Numbered from the stretch's first letter, positions 16,579 to 25,980 are shown. The stretch is 64,000 nucleotides of DNA from RHLJ01 sp965212165 (GCA_965212165.1 OZ243096.1:2356001-2420000); one strand, 5' to 3'. Notes: a model not told the origin generated them from the letters alone. Program-made: numbers and translations.

Positions 16579-18513
16579 ATGAATTATTCAAAACTACTTT
16601 TAATACTATTAATATTCACAGGTTGTGAATATGTACTAGGTGATAATCAGAATTCTACTGAAACAGAATCCGAATTTAATGAGATAAGTGTTTCAAGGGA
16701 TTTTAATTTTAATACCTACCAAAAAACTGATTTGATATTCCCATCAAATCATACATCACATTCAGCTTTTGTATATCAATATAATAGTTCTGACACCTCT
16801 TATTTAGGAACCTATGAGTTAAGTGGTGATGGTTTAAATATCGATATAGAAAATAGTTCATTAGGTTTAATTACTATTCCTACTGGGATAACTGGAAATG
16901 GTGATTATAATTTTGATTTATCAAATACACAGAGTAAATCAAAAGAATCTGTTAGTAAGGCAAATACCTATTATACCATGGGGAATTGGAATAGTAGTGG
17001 GGTCCCAAACTATCTTGAAGCTGTTAGAGATAAATTAGATGCATCTCTTAAAAATGATATCGGATATTCACTTCCAGAAGGTAGACCAGTACCAACTTAT
17101 AGTCCTGAATACTTAAACGGTATGGATATGAATACTGTAATAACTGATAACGCGGATATATGGGTAACTTTTGTACATGAAGGTGCTGGATATAAGAATG
17201 TACTTGGATATTTTGTTTTTGATGAAAATAATCCACCAAGTTCAATCGATGAGGTAGACAGTTTAACCATTGTTTTTCCTAACGTTTCATACAGTGGTTC
17301 AGGTGGTGGATTAATGTCTGGTGACAAGGTTAAACTTGGTCGATTTAAAAAAGGAACTACTATAGCTTGGTTCTTAATGCCAAATGCTTGGTCTTCTCAA
17401 AATCAAAACATTAATAATGTTGCTGATATTAAGTATTCGATTAACGACTTCAATGATTTTACTGCAGATGAATTTAATCAGCATGTAATATTATTAAATG
17501 ATACAGAAAGGGAATTACTCCTATTAAGTTTTGAAGATATTTCAAGACCAGGTGGAGATAAGGATTTTAACGATGCAATTTTCTATGTAACTGCAAATCC
17601 ATATACCGCAGTTGAGACTGGTAATGTAGTTCAAACTAAAAAGGCAGAGGATGTAGATGGTGATGGTTTATATGGATACGACGATGAATTCCCTACAGAT
17701 CCAGAGCGAGCATATTCAAGTTTCTGGCCTTCAAATAATACCTATGCGACGATATTATTTGAAGATCAATGGCCGTCGGTAGGTGATTATGATTTTAATG
17801 ACTTAGTTGCAGATTATAAATTTACCTATGTAAAACACGCCTCTGGTGATGTAAAAGAATTAGTAATTGAAACAGTTCTAAAGGCGGTTGGAGGTCTTAA
17901 AAAAGGATCTTTACTATTCAATTTAGGATTGGATCAATCATTGGTTGAATCAGTATCTGGAAATAGATTAGAATATGACTTCATCAAAACTAATCAAAAT
18001 GGTACAGAAACGGGCTTAACTGAAGCTGTGATCCCAATATTTGATAACTCTAGATCTATTCTTCCTCCACCAACCGGGTATTCGGTAACAAATGTATTTG
18101 ATGATCAACCGCATGTGAATAATGTGAAAATCGTTACTAGAGTTGTATTTACAAACCCAGTTTCAGAACAACTAATAAACAAATATGATCCATTTATGGT
18201 AACAGAGTTTAATAGAAGTATTGAAATACATTTACCTGGTCAAAAACCTACTAGTAAAGTAAATATGAGTCTTTTTGGAACTCAAGATGATGCTAGTAAT
18301 TTTGATCTAGGGTTTACCTATAAAAATTCAAATGGATTACCATGGGCTCTACATGTAATGCAGTCGATTAAGTATCCTAAAGAAAACTCTGATTTTTCAA
18401 ATGCATATGTAAATTTTAGAAATTGGGCTGAGAGTAGTGGTGTAACACATACTGATTGGTATTATCAAACTAATGCTAATATGAATTCAATACATTTTTA
18501 CTCTAACGAGTAG
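16579..18513 (+). CDS. LruC-domain surface lipoprotein
   Basis: A 644-residue predicted lipoprotein: short signal peptide with lipobox ending at Cys16 (LIFTGC). A middle region carries a DUF4114-like block (LLSFEDISRPGGDKDFNDAIFYV, about residues 315-340), then a Ca-type acidic loop (DVDGDGLYGYDDEFP) and an LruC domain (about 375-640; FEDQWPSVGDYDFNDLVADY). LruC proteins are exported, of poorly known function. It is the only non-enzyme gene carrying the locus-wide repeat array and lies next to the polysaccharide genes, so I infer a co-regulated matrix or cell-surface protein. It is a single-gene unit between two terminators. Confidence 0.85.
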   Translation: MNYSKLLLILLIFTGCEYVLGDNQNSTETESEFNEISVSRDFNFNTYQKTDLIFPSNHTSHSAFVYQYNSSDTSYLGTYELSGDGLNIDIENSSLGLITIPTGITGNGDYNFDLSNTQSKSKESVSKANTYYTMGNWNSSGVPNYLEAVRDKLDASLKNDIGYSLPEGRPVPTYSPEYLNGMDMNTVITDNADIWVTFVHEGAGYKNVLGYFVFDENNPPSSIDEVDSLTIVFPNVSYSGSGGGLMSGDKVKLGRFKKGTTIAWFLMPNAWSSQNQNINNVADIKYSINDFNDFTADEFNQHVILLNDTERELLLLSFEDISRPGGDKDFNDAIFYVTANPYTAVETGNVVQTKKAEDVDGDGLYGYDDEFPTDPERAYSSFWPSNNTYATILFEDQWPSVGDYDFNDLVADYKFTYVKHASGDVKELVIETVLKAVGGLKKGSLLFNLGLDQSLVESVSGNRLEYDFIKTNQNGTETGLTEAVIPIFDNSRSILPPPTGYSVTNVFDDQPHVNNVKIVTRVVFTNPVSEQLINKYDPFMVTEFNRSIEIHLPGQKPTSKVNMSLFGTQDDASNFDLGFTYKNSNGLPWALHVMQSIKYPKENSDFSNAYVNFRNWAESSGVTHTDWYYQTNANMNSIHFYSNE

Positions 18514-18543
18514 TAAGCTTCTACAATAGGGATTAGAATATCT

Positions 18544-18580
18544 AAAGAGTCTTTTCTTATTAAAGGAAAGACTCTTTTTT
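18544..18580 (+). terminator. Rho-independent terminator after the LruC lipoprotein gene
   Basis: AAAGAGTCTTTTC pairs with GGAAAGACTCTTT across a short AT-rich loop, followed by a T-run. It lies 31 bp after the lipoprotein stop and before the H-NOX gene, so the signalling module at 18631 needs its own promoter. Confidence 0.85.
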
Positions 18581-18630
18581 TATGTATAATTACGAGTAAT
18601 ATAAAATCAATTAAAAAATGTAGCAGATCT

Positions 18631-19170
18631 ATGAAAGGGATTGTATTTACTGAGTTTTTTGAAATGGTTGAAAAGAAGTTTGGGTACGAGATGGTAGATG
18701 TAATCATCAATAAATCTGATCTTGAATCTAATGGAGTCTATACTTCAATTGGTACATATCCTCATTCTGAAATTGTTCAACTACTTATGAACCTTTCTAG
18801 TGAAACAAAAATTGATCCAGATTCGCTACTTAAAGAATTCGGAAAATATTTATTTGATACGTTTAAAGCTGGATACCCTCAGTTTTTTGAAAAATCAAAA
18901 ACAGCCTTCGAATTCCTAGAGTCTATTGATAATTATATACATGTTGAAGTCTTGAAACTGTATCCTGATGCTACATTACCAAAGTTTGATTCAAGTATTA
19001 GTGAGAATGGAATTATGACTTTAAATTACAAAAGTGAACGTAGTATGAGCTCGCTCGCTTTTGGGTTAATCGAGCGAACTATCTCACATTATGATGAAGA
19101 TTTAGTAATTGATATGGAAATCACAAGTCAAGATGGTAGTGAGGTAAGGTTTAGTATTAAACCAAGTTAA
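18631..19170 (+). CDS. H-NOX haem-based nitric oxide/oxygen sensor
   Basis: A 179-residue stand-alone H-NOX (HNOB) protein, the normal length for the bacterial form. It starts MKGIVFTEFFEMVEKKFG, carries the proximal haem ligand His104 in IHVEVLKLYPDATLP, with the conserved Pro117, and the haem-propionate-binding Y-x-S-x-R motif at residues 133-137 (YKSER). H-NOX proteins bind NO on ferrous haem and usually inhibit a neighbouring kinase or cyclase. The next gene, 6 bp downstream, encodes a soluble hybrid histidine kinase, the typical partner. NO versus O2 selectivity depends on a distal Tyr that I cannot place with certainty. Confidence 0.93.
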   Translation: MKGIVFTEFFEMVEKKFGYEMVDVIINKSDLESNGVYTSIGTYPHSEIVQLLMNLSSETKIDPDSLLKEFGKYLFDTFKAGYPQFFEKSKTAFEFLESIDNYIHVEVLKLYPDATLPKFDSSISENGIMTLNYKSERSMSSLAFGLIERTISHYDEDLVIDMEITSQDGSEVRFSIKPS

Positions 19171-19176
19171 GGTAGT

Positions 19177-22146
19177 ATGGAGAAGCTAGAGTTACTTCAA
19201 AAAAAATTAGACAGGGAAATTCAAGCTAGAAAACAAGCTGAAAGTATTCTTGAATCGAAGGCTCTAGAACTCTTTAAAGTTAATGATCAACTTAAGAAAC
19301 TAAATAGTACCAAAGATCAACTACTTGACGCTGTTTCAAAAGCATTAACCGTATTGTTCCAGTACGAAGATTTAACAATGGCTTTAAAAAGTTCATTGAA
19401 TATTTTAGGACCTAAGGCAAATGCGAAAAGAATTAGCATTATTAGATTTGATAATACTTCAAATGAACTAGATACGATTGATAATTTTGAATGGTATGAA
19501 AACAAATCTTCTTCAATTCTTAAAAAAATTAAATCTAATGAAGATCATCACTCAAGATTTTTAAAGATTTGTGATCATCATTTCACCTTAAAAGACTCAA
19601 AATATATAGAAAGTGATCGCATCATAACCGATGAATTATCTTTCTTAGACATCGATACGGCTGTTATTTACCCTATTTATGATGGGATAAAATTAACAGC
19701 TCTATTGATATTCGAACTATTGGATCCAAATGAATTAAATTCGGGACCATTTCAATCTGTGTTGGGAGCTTTTTCTGCGGGAATTAGATCAGCTTTCGAA
19801 AGAAATATTTCTAAAGAACGAATAAATGATCAAAAGAAATTTTATGAAAGTATATTAAATTCTATCCCATCTGATTTAGTAGTATTTAATTCTGAACATC
19901 AATACACTTTTATAAATCCAATCGCTGTAAAGAATTCAGAAATTAGAAATTGGATGATTGGTAAAGATGATTTTGAGTATGTTGAATATCGAAACCTTCC
20001 AATTGAAGTTGCAGAAAAGCGAAGAGCAGTTTTCAATAGAGTTAAAAACACTCAAAAAGCTGAGTTTTTTGAAGAAAAACATATAAACTCAAAAGGTGAA
20101 GTAGAGTGGAAGCATAGAATATTATATCCAGTTTTAGATCAAAAAAGGTCAGGAATTGAGATGGTTATTGGATATGCAATTGATATTACCGATATAAAAA
20201 AGACTCAACAAGAAAAAGAAAGCATATCTAGTAGACTGAGTACCTTAATAACTAGCTTAAATTCAGGGGTACTTTTAGAAGATGAGAACAGGAATATCTT
20301 GGTTACAAATGAAGATTTCTGTTCTATGTTCGAAATACCTACTACACCAGATCAATTAATTGGTATAAATTGTTCGAATTCAGCCGAAGAATCAAAACAT
20401 CTTATTTCTAATCCGGATGAGTTTGTAAATAGAATTGATAAGATTATTTCTGAGAGGAAAATTAGCCTAAATGAAGAAATTAAGTTTAAAAATGGAAAGA
20501 TTTATGAAAGAGATTTTATCCCAATTTATAATAATGACATCTACTTAGGGCACCTTTGGGAATACACTGATATAACTTCCAGAAAAGAATCTGAGAAATT
20601 GCTAATAAAAGCTCGTGAAGAAGCTGAAGAATCAAAAAGACTAAAGCAAAAATTTCTAGCAAATATGAGTCACGAGATTAGAACCCCAATGAATGGGGTT
20701 ATTGGAATAGTTCATTTATTAGAAAGAACAGATCTTGATTCAAGTCAGAAAAAATATTTAAATATCCTTAAAGATTCCTCTGAGCATTTACTTCACATTA
20801 TCAATGATATACTTGATGTATCAAAAATAGAGGAAGGAAAACTTCAAATAGTTAAGTCTCCAATTCAATTAGATATAATCATTGAAGGTGTTGTTCAAAA
20901 CTTAAAGAGTAGAGCTACAGATAAAAATTTAATTTTAGAAGTTTCAGGCTTAGATATATTTAATTCTTATTTATTAGCTGATCCAGTTCGTTTACGTCAG
21001 GTAATGCTAAATTTATTATCCAATGCAATTAAATTTACTCATAAAGGCAAGGTCTCGATAAACTGCAACCTCATTAAAAATAACCCATCTACTTTAGAGT
21101 TTAGTATATCAGTGAATGATACTGGGATCGGTATTCCTAAATCTAGATTGCCAATTATTTTTGATGCCTTCGATCAAATTAGCTTGGATACTACGGCACA
21201 ATATGGCGGTACAGGACTAGGACTAAATATTGTAAAAGATTTAGTTGAAAAAATGGACGGTAACATTAAGGTTGAAAGCGAAGAAGGAGTTGGAAGTTCT
21301 TTCATCTTGGAGTTAAAATTTAAGAAAACAAAGAAACCTGTTTCTGTATTTGAGAACAATGATTTTAATTTAGCTAATAAAGATTCTTTAAAAGGATATA
21401 CAATTCTAGTAGCGGATGATCATAGTGTAAATTTCACAATAGCGAATGAGATTATTTCTGCATGGGGTGCTACTATAAAATATGCCGAAGATGGTGAAAT
21501 TGCTTTAACAACCGTATTAGAAGACGAAATTGATCTTGTTTTAATGGATATGCAAATGCCTAATATGGATGGTATAGATGCTACAAAAATGATTAGGTTA
21601 TTAGAAAAGCCTAAATCAAATATCCCAATTATTGCGATGACAGCCGCGGCACTTCCAGAAGAGAGAGAGAAGTGTTTGCAAAGCGGTATGAATGATTACA
21701 TATCTAAGCCGTATAGTCCATCAATGTTGTATGATATTCTTACAAATTATTTGCTAAATAAAGATTCAATTAGAAAAGATAATGTTCTTAAAAAGGAGAA
21801 GACTAGTACTAATGATTTTAATTTAGATTACCTAAGAGAGTTAAGTGGAAACAGTATAACTTTTATAAAAGAGATGATTAACGCATTTCAAAAAGATACA
21901 CCAGACATAATTAGTGAATTATATCAATGTGTTAAAAATGAAGATTATACTAGAATCTCTGAACTTTCACATAAATCAAAATCAATGGCAAGTTATATGG
22001 GAAGTGATAACTTAAGGAAGGTTTTTGTAGACATTGAACATATGGCAGAATCCAAAGATAAAATTACAGATATTAAAGAGGCAATAAAGAAGGCGAAACT
22101 AATATCAAATAATATAATAGAAGAATTAAACAAAATAGAATTATGA
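19177..22146 (+). CDS. soluble PAS hybrid histidine kinase with REC and HPt domains (probable H-NOX-associated kinase)
   Basis: A 989-residue cytoplasmic multi-domain kinase with no membrane helix. In order: N-terminal coiled coil (1-45), GAF-like domain (about 50-205), two PAS domains (about 220-345 and 350-470), HisKA with phospho-acceptor His499 (SHEIRTPMNG), HATPase_c (NLLSNAIKFTH, TGIGIP, GGTGLGLNIV), receiver domain with Asp791 (LMDMQMPNMDG) and a C-terminal HPt domain with His932 (SHKSKSMASYMG). Having every phosphorelay step in one chain suggests it passes phosphate to a separate regulator, most simply the one encoded in the overlapping gene at 22143. It is the likely target of H-NOX inhibition; this is inference from gene order and precedent. 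Confidence 0.9.
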   Translation: MEKLELLQKKLDREIQARKQAESILESKALELFKVNDQLKKLNSTKDQLLDAVSKALTVLFQYEDLTMALKSSLNILGPKANAKRISIIRFDNTSNELDTIDNFEWYENKSSSILKKIKSNEDHHSRFLKICDHHFTLKDSKYIESDRIITDELSFLDIDTAVIYPIYDGIKLTALLIFELLDPNELNSGPFQSVLGAFSAGIRSAFERNISKERINDQKKFYESILNSIPSDLVVFNSEHQYTFINPIAVKNSEIRNWMIGKDDFEYVEYRNLPIEVAEKRRAVFNRVKNTQKAEFFEEKHINSKGEVEWKHRILYPVLDQKRSGIEMVIGYAIDITDIKKTQQEKESISSRLSTLITSLNSGVLLEDENRNILVTNEDFCSMFEIPTTPDQLIGINCSNSAEESKHLISNPDEFVNRIDKIISERKISLNEEIKFKNGKIYERDFIPIYNNDIYLGHLWEYTDITSRKESEKLLIKAREEAEESKRLKQKFLANMSHEIRTPMNGVIGIVHLLERTDLDSSQKKYLNILKDSSEHLLHIINDILDVSKIEEGKLQIVKSPIQLDIIIEGVVQNLKSRATDKNLILEVSGLDIFNSYLLADPVRLRQVMLNLLSNAIKFTHKGKVSINCNLIKNNPSTLEFSISVNDTGIGIPKSRLPIIFDAFDQISLDTTAQYGGTGLGLNIVKDLVEKMDGNIKVESEEGVGSSFILELKFKKTKKPVSVFENNDFNLANKDSLKGYTILVADDHSVNFTIANEIISAWGATIKYAEDGEIALTTVLEDEIDLVLMDMQMPNMDGIDATKMIRLLEKPKSNIPIIAMTAAALPEEREKCLQSGMNDYISKPYSPSMLYDILTNYLLNKDSIRKDNVLKKEKTSTNDFNLDYLRELSGNSITFIKEMINAFQKDTPDIISELYQCVKNEDYTRISELSHKSKSMASYMGSDNLRKVFVDIEHMAESKDKITDIKEAIKKAKLISNNIIEELNKIEL

Positions 22147-22535
22147 GTTTAGAAAAAGTACTTATTGTTGATGATGACCCAAATATGACTAAACTTCTAA
22201 ATATTCTATTAAAGAGTGATTATGAGGTTGAGATCTCCCATACCGTAAAAGAAGCTTTGCAAAAAGTTAAGAATGGAGGGTATGATTCAATTATTATTGA
22301 TTTAAATATTCCGAACGAAAGTGGATATGAATTAATAAAAAAAGTTCGAGAAAACACATCATTAAAATGGCTTCCAATTATTGTTCTTTCTGGAAAAGAG
22401 AAATCAGAAGATAGAATTAAAAGTTTTGAGCTAGGTGCTGATGATTATTTACTAAAACCATTTAATCCTTCAGAACTGAAACTCAGGTTAAGTTTACATC
22501 TAAATAAATATCAATTACTTAAAAATTTGACTTAA
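22143..22535 (+). CDS. single-domain response regulator
   Basis: A 130-residue receiver domain without an output domain: acidic pocket DDD at 10-12, phospho-acceptor Asp53 (IIIDLNIP), Ser/Thr switch (VLSGKE) and KPFNPSEL at the conserved Lys. Its start overlaps the kinase stop (ATGA at 22143-22146), so the three genes from H-NOX onward form one operon. A CheY-like protein must act by protein contact, so the module's output is not visible in this window. Confidence 0.9.
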   Translation: MSLEKVLIVDDDPNMTKLLNILLKSDYEVEISHTVKEALQKVKNGGYDSIIIDLNIPNESGYELIKKVRENTSLKWLPIIVLSGKEKSEDRIKSFELGADDYLLKPFNPSELKLRLSLHLNKYQLLKNLT

Positions 22536-22658
22536 AGAAAGATTTCAGTTCAAAAATTTATTATCTATTCGTCTCTCCAACAGAAAATATGTATCTTCAA
22601 ACATGATTAGCGGATTAACTCCGTTGGTTTCTATAAAGGTTAACTAAACCCCAGAGCC

Positions 22659-22871
22659 ATGCTTAGACCCATGTTTGGCTATAGGCCAAAAATAAAAAAA
22701 TTCGACTTACCATTTCGGTATCACGACCCAGAGAAAGAAGAACGAGAAGATAATCGCAGAAAGCGACGAATCAAGTTCCAAACTCATAATCGTGTTCAAC
22801 CAAAACAAAACGTAAGAGTTCTAGGTTTAGCACTTCTTTTGGCTTTAGTAGTCTATTTAATTTCACTTTAA
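22659..22871 (+). CDS. small basic protein with a C-terminal membrane anchor
   Basis: Seventy residues: a highly charged N-terminal part (DPEKEEREDNRRKRRIKF, net basic) and a single C-terminal hydrophobic helix (VLGLALLLALVVYLISL) ending at the last residue, so it looks tail-anchored with its basic part in the cytoplasm. I do not recognise a family. It lies 14 bp before mutL and probably shares its transcript. The start codon follows CCCAGAGCC, a weak ribosome site. The composition argues for a real gene, not a chance frame. Confidence 0.6.
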   Translation: MLRPMFGYRPKIKKFDLPFRYHDPEKEEREDNRRKRRIKFQTHNRVQPKQNVRVLGLALLLALVVYLISL

Positions 22872-22885
22872 AATAGGATTTTTCT

Positions 22886-24724
22886 TTGAGTGAGACTCAA
22901 ACACGTTCCTCTATTATTCATCAATTACCTCCAGAAATAAGTAATAAAATTGCAGCTGGCGAGGTAATTCAACGTCCAGCTTCGGTTGTGAAAGAACTAC
23001 TCGATAATTCTATTGATTCTGGAGCTGATCATATAAAAATCATTATTGAAAATGCTGGGCGAACATTAGTTCAAGTTGTTGATAATGGTTGTGGGATGAG
23101 TGAGGATGATTTGCCACTTTGTTTTGAGCGACATGCAACTTCCAAAATTAATTCAATTGAAGATCTTTTCAAGATCAAAACCATGGGATTTCGTGGAGAA
23201 GCTATGGCATCAATTGCTTCTGTTTCTCAGGTTTTAGTAAAGTCGAAGAGAGCTGAAGATGAAAATGGGTGGGAATTCGAAGTTTGGGGAGGAGAGGAAC
23301 GGCCAATAAAACCAACGGCTACGGATAATGGAACATCAATCTCTGTTCGAAATTTATTTTTTAATGTACCAGCTCGAAGACAGTTTCTAAAGACAGATGT
23401 TACCGAGTTGAGGCATATGCTTAGGACTATTCAATATGCAGCCTTAGCGAATACTAATATAGGATTTGAAGTAATTGCAGATGGAGAGGCCATTTATAAT
23501 CTCCCAATTCAAACTCTAAAAGAAAGAATTACATTAATATTTGGTTCGCCCTATAAAGCTAGTCTTATCGAGTTTGAAGAAGAAACGAGTTATGTTAAAA
23601 TTCGAGGCTTTGCCTCTGATCCAAAATTAGCAAAGAAAAGTAGGGGTGAACAATATCTCTTTGTAAATGGTCGTCCATTTCAACATCGCTATCTCACTCA
23701 TGTTATTTTAAGTTTATATGATGCATGGACTCGAAATAACGAGTATCCTTTTTATGCTCTTTTCTTTGAAATAGATCCTTCTAAAATTGATGTTAATGTT
23801 CATCCAGCTAAGATGGAGATTAAATTTGAGGATGAACGAAGTGTTATTCAACTTGCACGATCTGTGGTTAACAGAGCTTTAAATAATCACTTTCAAGTTC
23901 CAACTATTCCAAGAGAAGAAGACACTTTTTTAAGTGATAATTCTTCTAAAGGATTTGATTCAGGTTTTTCTTTTAATAGGCCCGACATTAAACGTCAAAG
24001 TAGCGGTGATTTTGGATATCAAATGCCGTCAAGGATTAATACTAATCCTGTTAAAGGAAGGGGTGATGAATTTAGTTCACAATTATATGGTAGTAATAAT
24101 AGCTTAGAAAATTCTGATCAACAGCAGAATGATTTAAGACATGAAACGGAACAAGTTCCTCAAGAGAAATCATTCTGGCAACTTCACAATAGTTATATCA
24201 TTACACAAACAAGAACTGGATTGTGTATGATAGATCAATACCTCGCCCATAAGCGAATAATTTTCGAAAAAGCATTAAGTGCTACTAATTCAGCATTGCC
24301 AAGTACTCAGCAATTATTATTTGCACAAACGCTTGAACTTTCAGCATCTGATTACAATTTATTAAAAGAGCTTCATCCTATTATTCAACAAATGGGATTC
24401 TCGGTACAGTTACTAAGTGGTAATACAGCGATGATTAATGGAGTGCCAGCCGATATCGAAATTGGTAACGAACAAGAAGTACTTGTATCGATGTTACATC
24501 AATATCAGGAATTGGGACAAAAAATAAATTTAGAAGCTCGTGATCGTTTAGCAATAGCATTTGCATCAAAGGCAGCTATCCCAAGAGGTAAAAAAATGAC
24601 TGAGATAGAAATGGAAGCTTTAGTAGATCAATTATTTGCTTGTGAACAACCTTATCTTGATCCTTTAAAAAAACCTACAATCGTGTATCTTTCACTGGAC
24701 GAAATTCAATCCAGATTCCGGTAA
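22886..24724 (+). CDS. mutL: DNA mismatch repair protein MutL
   Basis: Couples MutS mismatch recognition to strand removal. The N-terminal GHKL ATPase shows KELLDNSIDSGA, DNGCGM, GFRGEAMASI and the FFNVPARRQFLK loop; the C-terminal dimerisation domain follows a Ser/Asn-rich linker (about residues 345-430). I see no DQHA endonuclease motif: the equivalent place reads MIDQYLAHKR, which keeps DQ but with Tyr-Leu inserted before Ala-His, so nicking activity is uncertain. The start is TTG at 22886, supported by AGGA at 22875-22878; no in-frame ATG precedes the GHKL motifs. The next gene starts 6 bp after the stop. Confidence 0.93.
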   Translation: MSETQTRSSIIHQLPPEISNKIAAGEVIQRPASVVKELLDNSIDSGADHIKIIIENAGRTLVQVVDNGCGMSEDDLPLCFERHATSKINSIEDLFKIKTMGFRGEAMASIASVSQVLVKSKRAEDENGWEFEVWGGEERPIKPTATDNGTSISVRNLFFNVPARRQFLKTDVTELRHMLRTIQYAALANTNIGFEVIADGEAIYNLPIQTLKERITLIFGSPYKASLIEFEEETSYVKIRGFASDPKLAKKSRGEQYLFVNGRPFQHRYLTHVILSLYDAWTRNNEYPFYALFFEIDPSKIDVNVHPAKMEIKFEDERSVIQLARSVVNRALNNHFQVPTIPREEDTFLSDNSSKGFDSGFSFNRPDIKRQSSGDFGYQMPSRINTNPVKGRGDEFSSQLYGSNNSLENSDQQQNDLRHETEQVPQEKSFWQLHNSYIITQTRTGLCMIDQYLAHKRIIFEKALSATNSALPSTQQLLFAQTLELSASDYNLLKELHPIIQQMGFSVQLLSGNTAMINGVPADIEIGNEQEVLVSMLHQYQELGQKINLEARDRLAIAFASKAAIPRGKKMTEIEMEALVDQLFACEQPYLDPLKKPTIVYLSLDEIQSRFR

Positions 24725-24730
24725 GGGTAC

Positions 24731-25840
24731 ATGAATATTTTAGCAATAGAACCATTTTACAGCGGATCACATAAAGCTTTTTTAAAAGGCTTAGAACAGC
24801 ATTCGAGTCATAATATCATTCCAATTAAATTGAATTATAAGGGATGGAAATGGCGAATGCATGGTGACTCGCTTACATTGGCTCAGCTCACTGGTGAAGT
24901 TGAAGAAGAAATCGATCTACTATTGACAAGTAGTATGACTAATCTCCCAGCTTTCTTGGCGCTAAATAATCCTCGCTTCGCATATACTCCAAAAATCATG
25001 TATATGCATGATAATCAGTTCACGCGTCCTATCCCGGAAGGTGAAACTAGAGATATGACCTATTGCTATATCAACTACCTAAGTATGTTGGTTGCTGATA
25101 AACTTCTTTTTTCATCGCAATTCCATTTAGATGATTTGTTAGAAGCTTTACCTGATTTTCTCGATAATTTTCCAGATGACAAGCATTATAATACGGTAGA
25201 TCAGATAAGGGAAAAAAGTGTAGTAATGCATCCTGGTCTAGATTTGAAGTATTTCGATAAAGATTCGGATACTCGTAAAAAGAATGATCGTCCTGTTATA
25301 GTTTGGAACCAACGTTGGCAGTTTGATCGTAATCCTGCAAAATTCTTTCGAGTTTTGAATAGATTAAATGATATAGACCTCAAGTTTGATCTCATTTTAG
25401 CAGGGGATACCAAACATGAAAAACCTGAAGAGTTTCAAAAAGCATGGGAACGCTATGGTCAGCAGATCACTCACTTTGGATATGTAGATGATAAAGAAGC
25501 ATATAGTAAATTACTTCATTCTGGTGATATTGTAGTTTCTACGGCCACTTACGAATTCTTTTGTGTATCCATAATGGAGGCAATTTATTGTGGATGTCAC
25601 CCATTGGTTCCAAAGACTTTACACTATCCAGAATTAATCCCAGAATCACTTCATAATCCGCTATTACATGCCCCTGTGCTGTACGAAAATGAGGATCAGC
25701 TATTCCATCACTTAAAGAGTTTGTTAGAAGGGAAGACTAAACCCTTACCAAAACCGACACTTCAAAATATCAATAAGCACCTCGATTGGAATAAGCACTG
25801 TAAAAACTTCGATAAGCTATTTGAGGAGATGGTGGGCTAG
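24731..25840 (+). CDS. DUF3524 glycosyltransferase, tRNA-queuosine alpha-mannosyltransferase-like
   Basis: GT-B protein of 369 residues opening MNILAIEPFYSGSHKAFLKG, the signature of the DUF3524 family. It continues with LTSSMTNLPAFLAL, MYMHDNQFTRP and VWNQRWQFDRNP, ending with a donor-site stretch TYEFFCVSIMEAIYCGCHPLVP. The human family member (GTDC1/QTMAN) mannosylates queuosine in tRNA-Asp, and bacterial homologues carry that name by homology. The bacterial substrate is not established by this sequence. The ribosome site AAGG lies 5 bp before the ATG; the gene follows mutL by 6 bp and ends the + strand group. Confidence 0.8.
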   Translation: MNILAIEPFYSGSHKAFLKGLEQHSSHNIIPIKLNYKGWKWRMHGDSLTLAQLTGEVEEEIDLLLTSSMTNLPAFLALNNPRFAYTPKIMYMHDNQFTRPIPEGETRDMTYCYINYLSMLVADKLLFSSQFHLDDLLEALPDFLDNFPDDKHYNTVDQIREKSVVMHPGLDLKYFDKDSDTRKKNDRPVIVWNQRWQFDRNPAKFFRVLNRLNDIDLKFDLILAGDTKHEKPEEFQKAWERYGQQITHFGYVDDKEAYSKLLHSGDIVVSTATYEFFCVSIMEAIYCGCHPLVPKTLHYPELIPESLHNPLLHAPVLYENEDQLFHHLKSLLEGKTKPLPKPTLQNINKHLDWNKHCKNFDKLFEEMVG

Positions 25841-25954
25841 CTAACAAGTTAATTGCTAATGTAATTTTCGTTTTATAAAATGGGAGTCATGCTGATTTTA
25901 TTTCAGTATTTATATTAGGGTGATCAAGGAGAAGGTCGGGGAGTAGAATACAAC

Positions 25955-25980
25955 TTAGTCCAAGCGGACGCTTGAACTAG
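25955..25980. repeat. imperfect inverted repeat in a convergent gap
   Basis: TTAGT-c-CAAGC, loop GGAC, GCTTG-a-ACTAG: a stem of about ten pairs with one mismatch. It lies in the 25841-26023 gap between two convergent genes and is more GC-rich than its surroundings. There is no T-run on either side, so it is a weak terminator candidate; it may be a dispersed palindrome. Confidence 0.35.

Noticed and set aside
22536..22658. Possible riboswitch in the leader of the 70-residue protein and mutL
   Set aside because: Only a weak GCGGA/TCCGT pairing is visible; no known aptamer core could be traced.
22886..24724. mutL as a pseudogene because it lacks an ATG start
   Set aside because: A TTG with a well-spaced AGGA serves as start, the frame is intact and dnaB in this window also uses TTG.
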